NCBI GenBank assembly: GCA_003694545.1
Contig: RFKD01000040.1
Span: 1 to 41,976, forward strand
Direction of reading: 5' to 3'
Source of the DNA: Candidatus Parcubacteria bacterium
GTDB lineage: Bacteria > Patescibacteriota > Minisyncoccia > Phycocordibacterales > UBA12088
Length of the DNA stretch: 41,976 nt
This document shows positions 12,852-21,552 of this stretch, in pieces. Position 1 is the stretch's first letter. Each line of letters starts with the position of its first letter. A program made the position numbers and the translations under genes. The notes beneath the pieces are model-generated. The model was not told where the DNA came from. It saw nothing but the letters and a program-made list of their open reading frames with translations, and did not search any database.

Positions 12852-14262
12852 AGCTATCTTTTGCGTTTGTGCGTTCCTCCGCTTCAGAGAGGCGTTGTTG
12901 CCCTCCTTGCGCGGCGACGAAAATATCCTGCTTCCCTCGGGCGACATCAAACCGATCGGGCTGTGCGTCCAAGTGGAGAGTGAGGCCGCACCAAGCGAAG
13001 CGCTCTTGGAGGAGCGCGGCTGTTTGCAAGACAAACGCCCGCAGGGTGGGGTGCACAAAACGCGTTGATCGCAACTCGATCAAATACACAAGCGCGCGCA
13101 AATCGCCGCGAAGGGAAATAGGAACGCGGTATCCCATTGGAAGGTAATACTGCGCCGTAGGAGGTTCGAGGTTAAGCGCGTGCAATCGTTCCTCCTGCTT
13201 TTTGATGAGATCGCGCGCTTCGTCGCGTGCGTCTTGCGGCAATTCTTCAAGATACCACGGGTGAAACCCAAAATGCGGTGTAAGCAAGGGGGGCGCTTGC
13301 GTGAGCGCGCGGTGGCGTTGTAAGTCGCGCCACGAGCCAAAATCCAAAAGGCCCTCAATGCGCACGGAGCCCGCAAGCCCAATAATATAGGGAAGATCGC
13401 TTTTCGGCGGGCGCTCGCGCAATAAAGCTTCGTGTTCACGCAGAACATTTGAATCGGTGCCGTCGTGGGCTATGGTTGGATATTCGGGCCATTGGGCGGG
13501 GGCGAGGTAGTGGTGCGCGCCGCGCATCACTTTTTCGTAGTAGGCTTCCGTGGCTTCGTAGAACTTGCGGGAAAACGAGCTGGGGAACGCCTCAGTGAGG
13601 GCATCAAGCGTCGCCTCGGCAATCTCTCGCACCTCGACAAGGGGGTGGTGCCGCAGGGGCAAGAGCGCGTCGGCAAACTGCCGTAGTGTGCCGTGCCACG
13701 CGATATTGGTTGCTGTTCCGGCCGGAAGGAAGGCGCGCAAAATGTCAAACGCGCGGGCGGCAACAGCCTTTTCGTAAAGTTTTTCGTCTTCGTCAGGGTT
13801 GCGCACAAAGCGCTCGCGTACCCACGCGCGCGTGGGTTCCTGGGAGCGTTGGTAAAAGGAGCGCCAAACTTCTTGGATGTGTTGTGCCTCTTTTGTTCCC
13901 GCCGGGTTTATTAACGGCTGGCGAGAAAAGTCGATATAACGCGTTGACGATTCTTGGCCGTTATACAACGGCCAATGTTGGAGCGCTTTTGCGGCCAACA
14001 TGGAAATGCCTTCAACAAAAACGGTTGCGGACCCCAAGTCGCCGATGGATTTATGGCCGTAGCCAACATAGTAGGTCTCCATAAAGCGGCTCGGGCCTTT
14101 TGCCGCGAGTGTCTCCAGGTGCGCCTGAACGCCGCCGGTGGACCGGGAGTGCAAGGCAGCGAGCATAGCCTGCGCCTCAGGAGTAATTGTGGCCCCGGTG
14201 TTCAGGACGAGCACACTACCGCCGCTTGATAGGGTCCGCACGGTATGTGGCAAGGGTTTCAT
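12844..14262 (-). CDS. ThyX-like (FAD-dependent thymidylate synthase family) protein with two ThyX-like halves
   Basis: This 472-aa protein appears to contain two ThyX-related units. The first half has GYGHKSIGDLGSATVFVEGIS and YNGQESSTRYIDF (about residues 69-112), matching the SxNExSxRY part of the ThyX motif, but RHR is replaced by HWP. The second half has WRDLQRHRALTQAPPL with R316-H317-R318 intact but without the Ser..Arg-Tyr part. ThyX makes dTMP from dUMP using methylene-tetrahydrofolate and FAD. The location between dcd and tmk supports that role; whether both halves build one active site is inferred. ATG 14262 is chosen because TATACT ends 9 nt upstream; the frame is open further upstream but overlaps tmk antisense. 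Confidence 0.75.
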   Translation of the reverse strand: MKPLPHTVRTLSSGGSVLVLNTGATITPEAQAMLAALHSRSTGGVQAHLETLAAKGPSRFMETYYVGYGHKSIGDLGSATVFVEGISMLAAKALQHWPLYNGQESSTRYIDFSRQPLINPAGTKEAQHIQEVWRSFYQRSQEPTRAWVRERFVRNPDEDEKLYEKAVAARAFDILRAFLPAGTATNIAWHGTLRQFADALLPLRHHPLVEVREIAEATLDALTEAFPSSFSRKFYEATEAYYEKVMRGAHHYLAPAQWPEYPTIAHDGTDSNVLREHEALLRERPPKSDLPYIIGLAGSVRIEGLLDFGSWRDLQRHRALTQAPPLLTPHFGFHPWYLEELPQDARDEARDLIKKQEERLHALNLEPPTAQYYLPMGYRVPISLRGDLRALVYLIELRSTRFVHPTLRAFVLQTAALLQERFAWCGLTLHLDAQPDRFDVARGKQDIFVAAQGGQQRLSEAEERTNAKDSSA

Positions 14263-14271
14263 GTGGGGTTG

Positions 14272-14277
14272 AGTATA
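14272..14277 (-). promoter_or_regulatory. -10 box of thyX-like gene
   Basis: TATACT on the minus strand ends 9 nt before the ATG at 14262. It faces away from the tmk box 36 bp away. Confidence 0.6.
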
Positions 14278-14313
14278 GCACACTCGTGTTTCGCCTTCTC
14301 TTGTCAGCAGTGA

Positions 14314-14319
14314 TATACT
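14314..14319 (+). promoter_or_regulatory. -10 box of tmk
   Basis: TATACT preceded by TGA ends 6 nt before the ATG at 14326. Confidence 0.6.
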
Positions 14320-14325
14320 GAGCCT

Positions 14326-14973
14326 ATGGCGAAGCGGCGCGGTTTCTTTGTTGTCATAGAGGGGACAGATGGTTCGGGAAAGTCTAGTGTCATCGAAAAA
14401 CTGAAGTCGCGGTTTGCTGAGGCGCTGTTCACTCGTGAGCCGGGGGGTACGCCGTTTGCGGAGGCGTTGCGAGGAGTGATGTTTGGCGCACCAGGCGCTC
14501 AAGACGCGGACGGTTTGACACACCTTCTCCTTCACTATGCCGCGCGGCGCGATCATCTGCTCAAATGCATTGCGCCCGCGCTTGCGGAGGGCAACCTTGT
14601 CGTATGTGACCGTTTTGCCGCTTCCTCGTGGGCGTATAATGTGCGGGGCCAGGAGTGCGCCGCGTGCGAGGGGGTGTTTGCGCCATTGCATCAGGCAGCA
14701 GTAGGGCAATATGAGCCTGACGCATACATTTGGCTTGACATACCTCCTGAAGTCGCCCACGAGCGCAGGCGTGCCGCGGGTGCGCAAAACCATTTTGATA
14801 CGCAAGACGCCGCCTTTCAGGAGCGGGTATATGAGGCGTACACAGAGTATTTCACCCAACATTTTTCAGGGAAACTTGTGCGTGTTGACGCCGCGCAATC
14901 CTTAGCGACAGTTGTGAGGGAAGTCGCTGAGCGGATTTCGCGTGAGTGGGAGCGGCGGAAAAACGGACTGTAA
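14326..14973 (+). CDS. tmk: Thymidylate kinase
   Basis: This 215-aa kinase phosphorylates dTMP to dTDP. The P-loop EGTDGSGKSS is at about residues 12-21. FTREPGGTPFAEALR supplies the dTMP-binding Arg, and VVCDRFAASSWAYN is the DR(Y/F) motif. The lid region has HERRRAAG. It is divergent from the ThyX-like gene and upstream of glyA, so the enzymes that make dTMP, recycle the folate and phosphorylate dTMP sit together. Confidence 0.94.
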   Translation: MAKRRGFFVVIEGTDGSGKSSVIEKLKSRFAEALFTREPGGTPFAEALRGVMFGAPGAQDADGLTHLLLHYAARRDHLLKCIAPALAEGNLVVCDRFAASSWAYNVRGQECAACEGVFAPLHQAAVGQYEPDAYIWLDIPPEVAHERRRAAGAQNHFDTQDAAFQERVYEAYTEYFTQHFSGKLVRVDAAQSLATVVREVAERISREWERRKNGL

Positions 14974-15044
14974 GTTGAGTGCCAAAAGCGTATGGTGTAA
15001 CGAGCGCCTCTTTCTCTTTACCCGCTAGCAGTTTCTTTTTGCGT

Positions 15045-16325
15045 ATGGACAATGTGTGTTTGGCTTTTCTTTCACAACAAGACCCAGACATTGCCGATGC
15101 GATTGACGGCGAACACCGACGGCAAGCGGAAGGGCTTGAGCTGATTCCGTCGGAAAACTATGTGTCCCGCGCGGTGCGCGAGGCGCTCGCAAGCGAGCTC
15201 ACGAATAAATATTCTGAAGGGTATCCCGGCAAACGCTACTATGGCGGGCAGGAGTTTACCGACGCAGTGGAGCGACTCGCGATCGAGCGGGCACGGCAGC
15301 TGTTTGGCGCGCGATTTGTGAATGTGCAACCGTTGTCGGGGGCGCCAGCCAACCTCGCGGCGTATATGGCGCTTCTCGAGCCTGGCGACACCGTTTTAGG
15401 GATGAATCTCGCGCACGGCGGGCACCTCACGCATGGGCACCCTCTGACATTGCCCGCGAAGATTTACCGTTTTGTAAACTACGGCGTCACCGATCGCGAC
15501 AGTGCGGAGATTGACTACGACGCTCTGCGCGATCTTGCCCTGCGCGAACGCCCCAAACTCATCCTTGCCGGCTTTTCCGCCTACCCTAAGCATCTCCAGT
15601 GGAAGCGTTTCAAAGAAATTGCTGACGAAGTCGGCGCTTACACAATGGCTGATGTAGCGCACATTGCTGGATTGATTGTCGCAGGTGTTGAAGAAAACCC
15701 GCTTGCCGCAGGATTTGATGTGGTAACAACCACGACCCACAAAACCCTGCGCGGCCCGCGCGGCGGGCTTATCCTCACCAACCGTGAGGATATCGCGGCG
15801 GTCGTGGATAAGGCGGTTTTCCCCGGCGTGCAGGGCGGGCCGCACATGAACAACATTGCGGCAAAAGCGGTCGCGTTTCTGGAGGCTCAGCATCCCATGT
15901 TTCGCGATTATGCTAGGCAGATTGTGGCGAACGCCCGCGCGATGGCGGAAGTGTTCGCGGCAGAAGGGGTGAGGATGGTTGGTGGTGGAACGGAAAATCA
16001 CCTCATCCTCGTTGACGCCATGACTTCATTTGGCGTGGGTGGAAAAGAAGCGCAAGACTTGTTGGATGACGCCGGCATCACGCTCAATAAAAACGCGGTG
16101 CCGTTTGACGAGCGCAAGCCGATGGATCCTTCGGGTATTCGGCTCGGCACGCCCGCGATGACAACGCGCGGGATGCGGGAAAAGGAGGCGCGGCAGGTGG
16201 CCCAATGGATTATTGCGGTTTTGCGCGCGCCACAAGACGCGCAAGTGCGCAAGAAGGTGCGTGAAGAAGTGCGCGCGCTGTGCGCCCAGTTTCCCATTCC
16301 AGAGAGGTTTGTGCCCGCCGTTTAG
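15045..16325 (+). CDS. glyA: Serine hydroxymethyltransferase
   Basis: This 426-aa PLP enzyme converts serine and tetrahydrofolate to glycine and 5,10-methylene-tetrahydrofolate. Motifs seen are LELIPSENYVS near the N-terminus, NKYSEGYPGKRYYGG, VNVQPLSGAPANLAAYMAL, LAHGGHLTHG, ADVAHIAGL and TTTTHKTLRGPRGG, with the PLP lysine at residue 233. The substrate-binding GIRLGTPAMTTRG lies near the C-terminus. ATG 15045 is chosen because homologues begin close to it; the frame is open 22 codons upstream. Methylene-tetrahydrofolate is the one-carbon donor for the ThyX-like enzyme encoded two genes away. Confidence 0.96.
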   Translation: MDNVCLAFLSQQDPDIADAIDGEHRRQAEGLELIPSENYVSRAVREALASELTNKYSEGYPGKRYYGGQEFTDAVERLAIERARQLFGARFVNVQPLSGAPANLAAYMALLEPGDTVLGMNLAHGGHLTHGHPLTLPAKIYRFVNYGVTDRDSAEIDYDALRDLALRERPKLILAGFSAYPKHLQWKRFKEIADEVGAYTMADVAHIAGLIVAGVEENPLAAGFDVVTTTTHKTLRGPRGGLILTNREDIAAVVDKAVFPGVQGGPHMNNIAAKAVAFLEAQHPMFRDYARQIVANARAMAEVFAAEGVRMVGGGTENHLILVDAMTSFGVGGKEAQDLLDDAGITLNKNAVPFDERKPMDPSGIRLGTPAMTTRGMREKEARQVAQWIIAVLRAPQDAQVRKKVREEVRALCAQFPIPERFVPAV

Positions 16326-16345
16326 TGCCTCTGCTTTCCGACGAT

Positions 16346-17416
16346 ATGGCTTTTTGGGCGGGCATTTCAGCGCGTGTGAGCTCGTTGGAGCCGCTGTTTT
16401 CTTGGGGAGCGTTTTTGGGAGGCGTGGTGTGGGACGCACTCACGCTTGATCGGATTGATCGTCCGGGAAGCCAGCTGACGCTCGTCGTGCTGTGGGGAGT
16501 GGTTGTTACCTGCTTGCTTCTTATTGTGTTGGTGCGGAGTGAGGGGAAGTGGGCTGAGCGCTTGCGCTGGGCGGCCGCGCTTGGGGCGCAGTTTGGCCTC
16601 GGCGGCTTGTTTTCCGCCTTGTCTATCTTTTTCGTGCGGAGCGCAAGCTGGGGCTCGTCCGCCCTCTTTGTGTTCATCATTGTTGCCCTTCTCGTCGCGA
16701 ACGAATTTTTTCGGGAGCACTACCGCAACCCTGTTCCTCTCTTTACAATGTGGAGCATTGCGACAAGCGCGCTAGCGCTCTTGGTCATTCCCACGGTAGT
16801 GGGAGCGGTTTCGCAAACAACGACAATTGCCGCCCTTGGGAGCGCGGCCGCGCTTGGCCTTAGCGTGGGGTGGGTCATTGCGCGGTTGCGTTCATCAGCG
16901 ACGGGGGGAATGGGGGTTATTGCCGTGGGGGTTCCGTTTGTGCTCTTTGGGCTTTACGCCGCCAACCTCATTCCGCCCGTGCCGCTGGTTGCCAAGGAAG
17001 TGGGCATCTACCACCATCTCTGGCGCGATGAGGCGGGATACCATCTCGTGCGTTACGACCAAGGTTGGCGCAATTGGGTGTGGAGGGAGACGAGCGACGA
17101 GCTCGTGTCGGTTGCGGACGCTCCGGTGTATTGCTTTAGCGCGGTGTTCGCGCCGGAAGGAGTGAGGACGACTATTTACCACCATTGGCAGAAGCAAGAA
17201 GACGCAAGCGGCGCTTGGATCACCCACAGCCGTCTTGCCATTCCCCTTACCGGCGGCAGAGAGGGGGGATATCGCGGCTATTCGTGGGTGCGCCAACTTG
17301 ATCCTGGCGTTTGGCGTTGCCGCGTGGAAGATGAGCGCGGGAGATCTCTTGGGAGCGCCGAAGTGACGGTGCGGGAAGATCCGATTGACGCGCGCGAAGA
17401 AGTTATCCTACGCTAA
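16346..17416 (+). CDS. Multi-pass membrane protein with C-terminal DUF2914 domain
   Basis: This 356-aa protein has about seven hydrophobic segments in its first 225 residues (near residues 12-28, 43-60, 75-92, 97-114, 125-145, 150-185 and 192-210). A soluble domain follows with EVGIYHHLWRDEAG, VYCFSAVFAPEGVRTTIYHHW, GGREGGYRGYSW and PGVWRCRVEDERGRSLG. That C-terminal block matches my knowledge of the DUF2914 family, which is often fused to membrane regions; its function is unknown. It starts 20 nt after glyA. ATG 16346 is preferred over an in-frame start at 16280 inside glyA. Confidence 0.72.
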   Translation: MAFWAGISARVSSLEPLFSWGAFLGGVVWDALTLDRIDRPGSQLTLVVLWGVVVTCLLLIVLVRSEGKWAERLRWAAALGAQFGLGGLFSALSIFFVRSASWGSSALFVFIIVALLVANEFFREHYRNPVPLFTMWSIATSALALLVIPTVVGAVSQTTTIAALGSAAALGLSVGWVIARLRSSATGGMGVIAVGVPFVLFGLYAANLIPPVPLVAKEVGIYHHLWRDEAGYHLVRYDQGWRNWVWRETSDELVSVADAPVYCFSAVFAPEGVRTTIYHHWQKQEDASGAWITHSRLAIPLTGGREGGYRGYSWVRQLDPGVWRCRVEDERGRSLGSAEVTVREDPIDAREEVILR

Positions 17417-17444
17417 TAGGTGCGTACTGTGTATGACGCTTTTC

Positions 17445-17618
17445 ATGGACCCCGCAATGGCAAAGCGTTGGTCGTGGCGCGAAAAACTCTTGTTTGCGCT
17501 GGGGATTCTCGTGCTCATCATCGAGATTGCCCGGCTGGTGGTTACGCTCAACAAACACAAGGAGACAACATATCTACCCGCCGCAACCTCAACCGACGCT
17601 GCGACTGAAGATTTGTAG
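17445..17618 (+). CDS. Small single-pass membrane protein
   Basis: A 57-aa product has one hydrophobic helix (KLLFALGILVLIIEIARLVV) between a basic N-terminus and a polar Thr/Ala-rich tail. In-frame ATGs at 17433, 17445 and 17457 are all possible. TACTGT (17425-17430) is a candidate -10; it is too close to 17433 and leaves 14 nt to 17445. No family is recognised. Confidence 0.5.
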   Translation: MDPAMAKRWSWREKLLFALGILVLIIEIARLVVTLNKHKETTYLPAATSTDAATEDL

Positions 17619-17662
17619 CATGCTTGCCCCTGTAAGGCAAAAGCGTTAGGGTAAGGAGGATT

Positions 17663-19015
17663 ATGGCGTCGTTGCATCCTGATACTCTGCTTGTGCGGTG
17701 GAAGGAAATCACCGAGGCATGGGTTGCGATCCCGAGCGTTTCCACGGATACCGCGCGCAAAGCAGACTGCCGCCGCGCGGCGCAGTGGCTTGCTGATTTG
17801 CTGTATGACGCCGGCGGAACGGTTGAGCTGCTTGAAGGCTACGGCAACCCCATTGTGCTGGGGCGGGTGGATGTTGGCGCACCCACGACAATCGTGGTGT
17901 ATGGTCACTATGATGTTCAACCAGCCGCGCGCGAGGAGGGGTGGGAGACGGACCCCTTTGAACTCGTGTATCGGGATGGCAGATATGTCGCGCGCGGCGT
18001 GATGGACAACAAGGGGCAGGTTGCCATTCACCTTGCCGCCGCGCTCGCGCTGAAGGAAGCGGGGGAGCTCGCCCACAATATCGTCTTTTTCGTGGAGGGC
18101 GACGAGGAGACCGGTTCTCCGCATCTTGCGGAGGCAGTTCAGTCTCTAAGAGAGATTCTGCGGCAGGACGCGATTGTGGTGTCCGACGGAGTGCGGGAGC
18201 ACAACCTTCCCACGCTCGAGTTGAGTTTTCGCGGAGGATTCAACGCGCGCGTGTGGCTCCGCACGCTTGCGGCGGACCAACACTCGGGAATGATGAGCCG
18301 CGTGGTTCCCAACGCGCCTGAGGTGCTTGTGCGTCTGCTGGCGTTCGCGCTGCAAGAAGGGGAGGGAGGGTTATTTGAAATCTTGGCGCGCGATGCGCCC
18401 GCGCCTTCGGCGGAGGTGGAAGCGGATCTCGCGGTGCTCCCCTTTGGCAAAGAAGGCATCGCGCGCGCTACGGGAGCGAGAGTGGTGCATCCGAAAAACG
18501 CGCAAGAATACGGCCGCTGGGTGGGCCTTGAACCTTCTTTGTCAATCACCACGCTCCGCGCCGGCTACCTTGGTGAAGGCTACCGCAACGCGCTTGCCGC
18601 GACTGCCGAGGCAAAAATCAATGTGCGTCTCGCTCCGCAACAGGATCCAGAAGCGGCCGCGGAACGCTTTCGTGAGTGGTGGCGTGAGCGCTTCGCGCAG
18701 ACAGAGGAAATTGTGGAAGGTGATGTAGCGATCGATGTCCCCTATCGCGGCGTGATGCTGCCGCGCGACAACCCGTGGCTGAACCGCGCAGGGCGCGTGT
18801 GGGAAGAGGTGACGGGCCGCGCGCCAGTGCGTACCTACTGTGGGGGCGGCATCCCTGTGGTGACGCTCTTTCACGAGGAGGTGGGTGCGCCGCTGGTGGT
18901 GACACCGCTTGCAAGTGAAGGAGGCAACATGCACGGCCCCAATGAAAATGTGAACGAGTTCGTCTTGCGCGAGGGGCTTGCGTGGAGCGCGCGCTGGTTT
19001 GGTGCGCGTGAATAG
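17663..19015 (+). CDS. M20-family metallodipeptidase
   Basis: This 450-aa co-catalytic zinc peptidase has YGHYDVQPA (zinc His82 and Asp84), ARGVMDNKGQ (bridging Asp), EGDEETGSPHL (catalytic Glu and zinc Glu) and GGGIPVV...GPNENVNEF near the C-terminus, with a dimerisation/lid domain between. This is the CNDP/PepV-like subgroup that cleaves dipeptides or C-terminal residues. A strong Shine-Dalgarno (AAGGAGG) lies 5 nt before the ATG, unlike most genes here. No signal peptide is seen, so it is cytoplasmic and probably helps recycle imported peptides. argS follows after 13 nt. Confidence 0.92.
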   Translation: MASLHPDTLLVRWKEITEAWVAIPSVSTDTARKADCRRAAQWLADLLYDAGGTVELLEGYGNPIVLGRVDVGAPTTIVVYGHYDVQPAAREEGWETDPFELVYRDGRYVARGVMDNKGQVAIHLAAALALKEAGELAHNIVFFVEGDEETGSPHLAEAVQSLREILRQDAIVVSDGVREHNLPTLELSFRGGFNARVWLRTLAADQHSGMMSRVVPNAPEVLVRLLAFALQEGEGGLFEILARDAPAPSAEVEADLAVLPFGKEGIARATGARVVHPKNAQEYGRWVGLEPSLSITTLRAGYLGEGYRNALAATAEAKINVRLAPQQDPEAAAERFREWWRERFAQTEEIVEGDVAIDVPYRGVMLPRDNPWLNRAGRVWEEVTGRAPVRTYCGGGIPVVTLFHEEVGAPLVVTPLASEGGNMHGPNENVNEFVLREGLAWSARWFGARE

Positions 19016-19028
19016 TGTCGGCGGGTGT

Positions 19029-20807
19029 ATGCGTGCGCTGATGGCTCGCGTAGAAAAAGTAGCGCAGGAGGTGGTAGGCGCAACGGGAGGAGGAGACGCG
19101 TCCCACGCGCGCGTGACGCTGGCGGAGGATCTTGCCCACGGCGATATGGCGCTCAACCACGCGCTGATTTTGGCGCGCGCTTTGAAAAAGCCGCCGCAGG
19201 AGGTGGCGCAAACACTCGCGCGCGCCATTCAGGCATCCTTGGGAGAAGAGGCCAGTGTGGCAGTTGCGGCGCCGGGTTTTGTCAACATCACATTATCGCT
19301 ACGCGCTCTGCTTGCGTTTGAAAAAGAGGCCCTTCTTAAGCCGCACATGTGGGGCGCGGGCTCCGCGCGCGCCAATCAGCGGGTGGTGGTTGAGTACACA
19401 CAACCCAACCCCTTCAAGGCATTTCATATCGGCCACTTGATGTCCAACACGATTGGCGAGGCAATCTCGCGCCTCGTTGCCGCGCAGGGCGCGCGTGTTG
19501 TGCGCGCCAACTATCAGGGCGATATCGGACCCCATGTCGCAAAAGCAATTTGGGCGTTGTGGCGCTTTCCTCAGGAGTATGATCCGAGCGACGCCGAATC
19601 GCTCGGAGAAGCCTACGCGCGCGGCGTGCGCGCGTATGAGGAAGACGCGGTTGCCCGCGAGGAGATCGACACCATCAATCGCCGCCTGTATGCCTTGCTC
19701 GGCGGAGAAGCTCCCGCGAGCGAGGAGGAGCGGCTATGGCTTGAGCTGTATCACACAGGCCGCGGTGCGTCGCTTGAGCATTTTGCACGCATTTACGCGC
19801 TCTTGAGCACAACTTTTGACGAGTTTTTCTTTGAGAGCGAAGCGGCTCCTATTGGGATTGAGGTAGTGCGCGAAGGGCTCGCGGGCGGCATTTTTTCGCA
19901 AAGCGAAGGAGCGGTGGTGTTCCGCGGGGGAGAACGGTGCAGGCCTCCGTTGCACACTCGTGTTTTTCTCACGCGCCACGGCACGCCAACCTATGAGGCA
20001 AAGGAGCTTGGGCTCGTGGAATTGAAGCGCCGCCGTTTTGGCGAGTTCGACGAGAACATTACGACCGTTGCCGTGGAACAGGAGAGTTACGGCAAGCTGC
20101 TTGCGTGCGTGATTGGACTTGTATGGCCCGAACTTGCCGGAAAGTATCAGTTTGTGGCGCACGGGATGCTCCAGCTTACAACCGGGAAAATGTCTTCGCG
20201 CACGGGCAAAGTCATCACGGGCGAGTCGCTGCTTGCCGATTTGCGCAACCGAGCGCGGGAAGTGATGCGGGGGCGCGTTGCCGCCGAGGAGGTGGAATCA
20301 ACTGCCGACGCCGTTGCGGTTGCCGCGGTGCGCTTTGCGGTTCTACGGCAAAATCGCGGGAAAAATATCCGCTTTGATCCGCAAGCGTCGCTGTCGCTCG
20401 TCGGGGATAGTGGGCCATATTTGCAATATACGCACGCGCGCCTTGCGTCGTTGTTTGCGAAAGCGCGCGACTCCGGTTTCCTCTCGGGTGAGGAAGAAAA
20501 GGAGGCGCGCGAGCTGAGCGAAGCACTTTCTTTTGAAGAGCTCTCGCCGCACGCGTTGGGGGTGGCGCGCCTTGTCGCGCGCTTTCCTGTGGTAGTGGAT
20601 CGGGCGCACGAGGAATTGGAGCCTTCCCACCTCGCGCAATATTTGCTTTTGCTTGCCGCCGCGGTGAACCATTGGTACGAAGAAGAGCAAATGGTGCGCG
20701 ATTCGCGGGAAGTAACCCTTCCGCGTCTTGCGCACCTCGCGGCCGCGAAGGTAACGCTCAAGCGAGGATTGGAGCTGCTGGGTATTCGTCCTTTGGAGGC
20801 GATGTGA
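19029..20807 (+). CDS. argS: Arginyl-tRNA synthetase
   Basis: This 592-aa class I synthetase charges tRNA-Arg. An N-terminal additional domain (about residues 1-90, ending SVAVAAPGFVNITLS) precedes the Rossmann fold with VVVEYTQPNPFKAFHIGHLMSN (HIGH motif). QGDIGPHVAK, VFLTRHGTPTYEAKELGL, the KMSSRTGKVITGE signature and a helical anticodon-binding domain ending LELLGIRPLEAM follow. ATG 19029 is used; 19041 is also possible, and the frame is open further upstream into the M20 gene. It probably forms an operon with the upstream peptidase. Confidence 0.95.
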   Translation: MRALMARVEKVAQEVVGATGGGDASHARVTLAEDLAHGDMALNHALILARALKKPPQEVAQTLARAIQASLGEEASVAVAAPGFVNITLSLRALLAFEKEALLKPHMWGAGSARANQRVVVEYTQPNPFKAFHIGHLMSNTIGEAISRLVAAQGARVVRANYQGDIGPHVAKAIWALWRFPQEYDPSDAESLGEAYARGVRAYEEDAVAREEIDTINRRLYALLGGEAPASEEERLWLELYHTGRGASLEHFARIYALLSTTFDEFFFESEAAPIGIEVVREGLAGGIFSQSEGAVVFRGGERCRPPLHTRVFLTRHGTPTYEAKELGLVELKRRRFGEFDENITTVAVEQESYGKLLACVIGLVWPELAGKYQFVAHGMLQLTTGKMSSRTGKVITGESLLADLRNRAREVMRGRVAAEEVESTADAVAVAAVRFAVLRQNRGKNIRFDPQASLSLVGDSGPYLQYTHARLASLFAKARDSGFLSGEEEKEARELSEALSFEELSPHALGVARLVARFPVVVDRAHEELEPSHLAQYLLLLAAAVNHWYEEEQMVRDSREVTLPRLAHLAAAKVTLKRGLELLGIRPLEAM

Positions 20808-20921
20808 GATGTGGATCCCCAAGGGGGCGGTGGCGGACGCCACTTTTGATGATGCAAAACCCAAGGGGTGTGGGTAGGTAACAAATTATTCAAGTTATTT
20901 ATGTCAAACTAAAAGTGTGTT

Positions 20922-21473
20922 ATGCCTTTCTCTCCCGAGTTTTCTCAACCCAACTCTTTGGAAAGTGATCCTCAGCGAGAAAGTCTCCTTTATTCTTTTC
21001 TCGTGGGGCAACTACAGGCAGGGTTGTCACTCGATGAGATCAGGACAGCGTATGAAATGGCGCTTGCGAGAGAAACAGAGGATTCCACTCATCCAAAGAT
21101 TCTTGCTGCGGCGCAATCTTATGTAGCGTTAATTACGGAACACAATTTGCCCGACAACGCCTTGGTTCGGTACCTGGAACGATGGAATGGTTTGGTTGGG
21201 CTTTGTCGGGATTTCCCACTGACTTTGGAAGGTGATAGTGCACACATATCTACACGGGGAACACTCGTAGATATTACTTCGCATGCTCGCGATGGCACAC
21301 TCATGTTCTATCTTAGGCGGGGGGAGCGGGATCTTTATTCCGCGACGATAGAGTTACATTGGAAAGACATTAACACTATTTCCCATCTAAGCAAATTGTT
21401 TTTGAAAGCAGAGATATTGTTAGATGAGTATCCTGGGTCAACAATTGAGGTCGCTTTTGATCCGAGCGATTGA
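20922..21473 (+). CDS. Hypothetical protein, low-GC
   Basis: This 183-aa soluble protein is not recognised. It begins with a polar stretch, then a helical region (SLLYSFLVGQLQAGLSLDEIRTAYEMALARE), and ends in a beta-rich part (GTLVDITSHARDGTLMFYLRRGERDLYSATIELHWKDI ... EVAFDPSD). The gene and its upstream spacer are visibly poorer in G+C than argS and ileS on either side, with many A/T-ending codons, so recent acquisition or weak selection is possible. The region before the ATG contains AAACTAAAAGTG, a poor -10 candidate. No signal peptide. Confidence 0.65.
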   Translation: MPFSPEFSQPNSLESDPQRESLLYSFLVGQLQAGLSLDEIRTAYEMALARETEDSTHPKILAAAQSYVALITEHNLPDNALVRYLERWNGLVGLCRDFPLTLEGDSAHISTRGTLVDITSHARDGTLMFYLRRGERDLYSATIELHWKDINTISHLSKLFLKAEILLDEYPGSTIEVAFDPSD

Positions 21474-21537
21474 AGCCGCTGCGGTGTGGTTGATGTAAAA
21501 TCAGAAGGCCTCAACTTGTATCGTTTGCTGAAGGTGC

Positions 21538-21543
21538 TAGGAT
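21538..21543 (+). promoter_or_regulatory. -10 box of ileS
   Basis: TAGGAT ends 9 nt before the ATG at 21553. TAGGAT is also the likely -10 of efp. Confidence 0.45.
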
Positions 21544-21552
21544 ACGGCTTGT

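Noticed and set aside
14263..14862. Upstream extension of the ThyX-like frame (200 codons)
   Set aside because: It runs antisense through tmk, is unlike ThyX, and the TATACT box sits 9 nt before ATG 14262.
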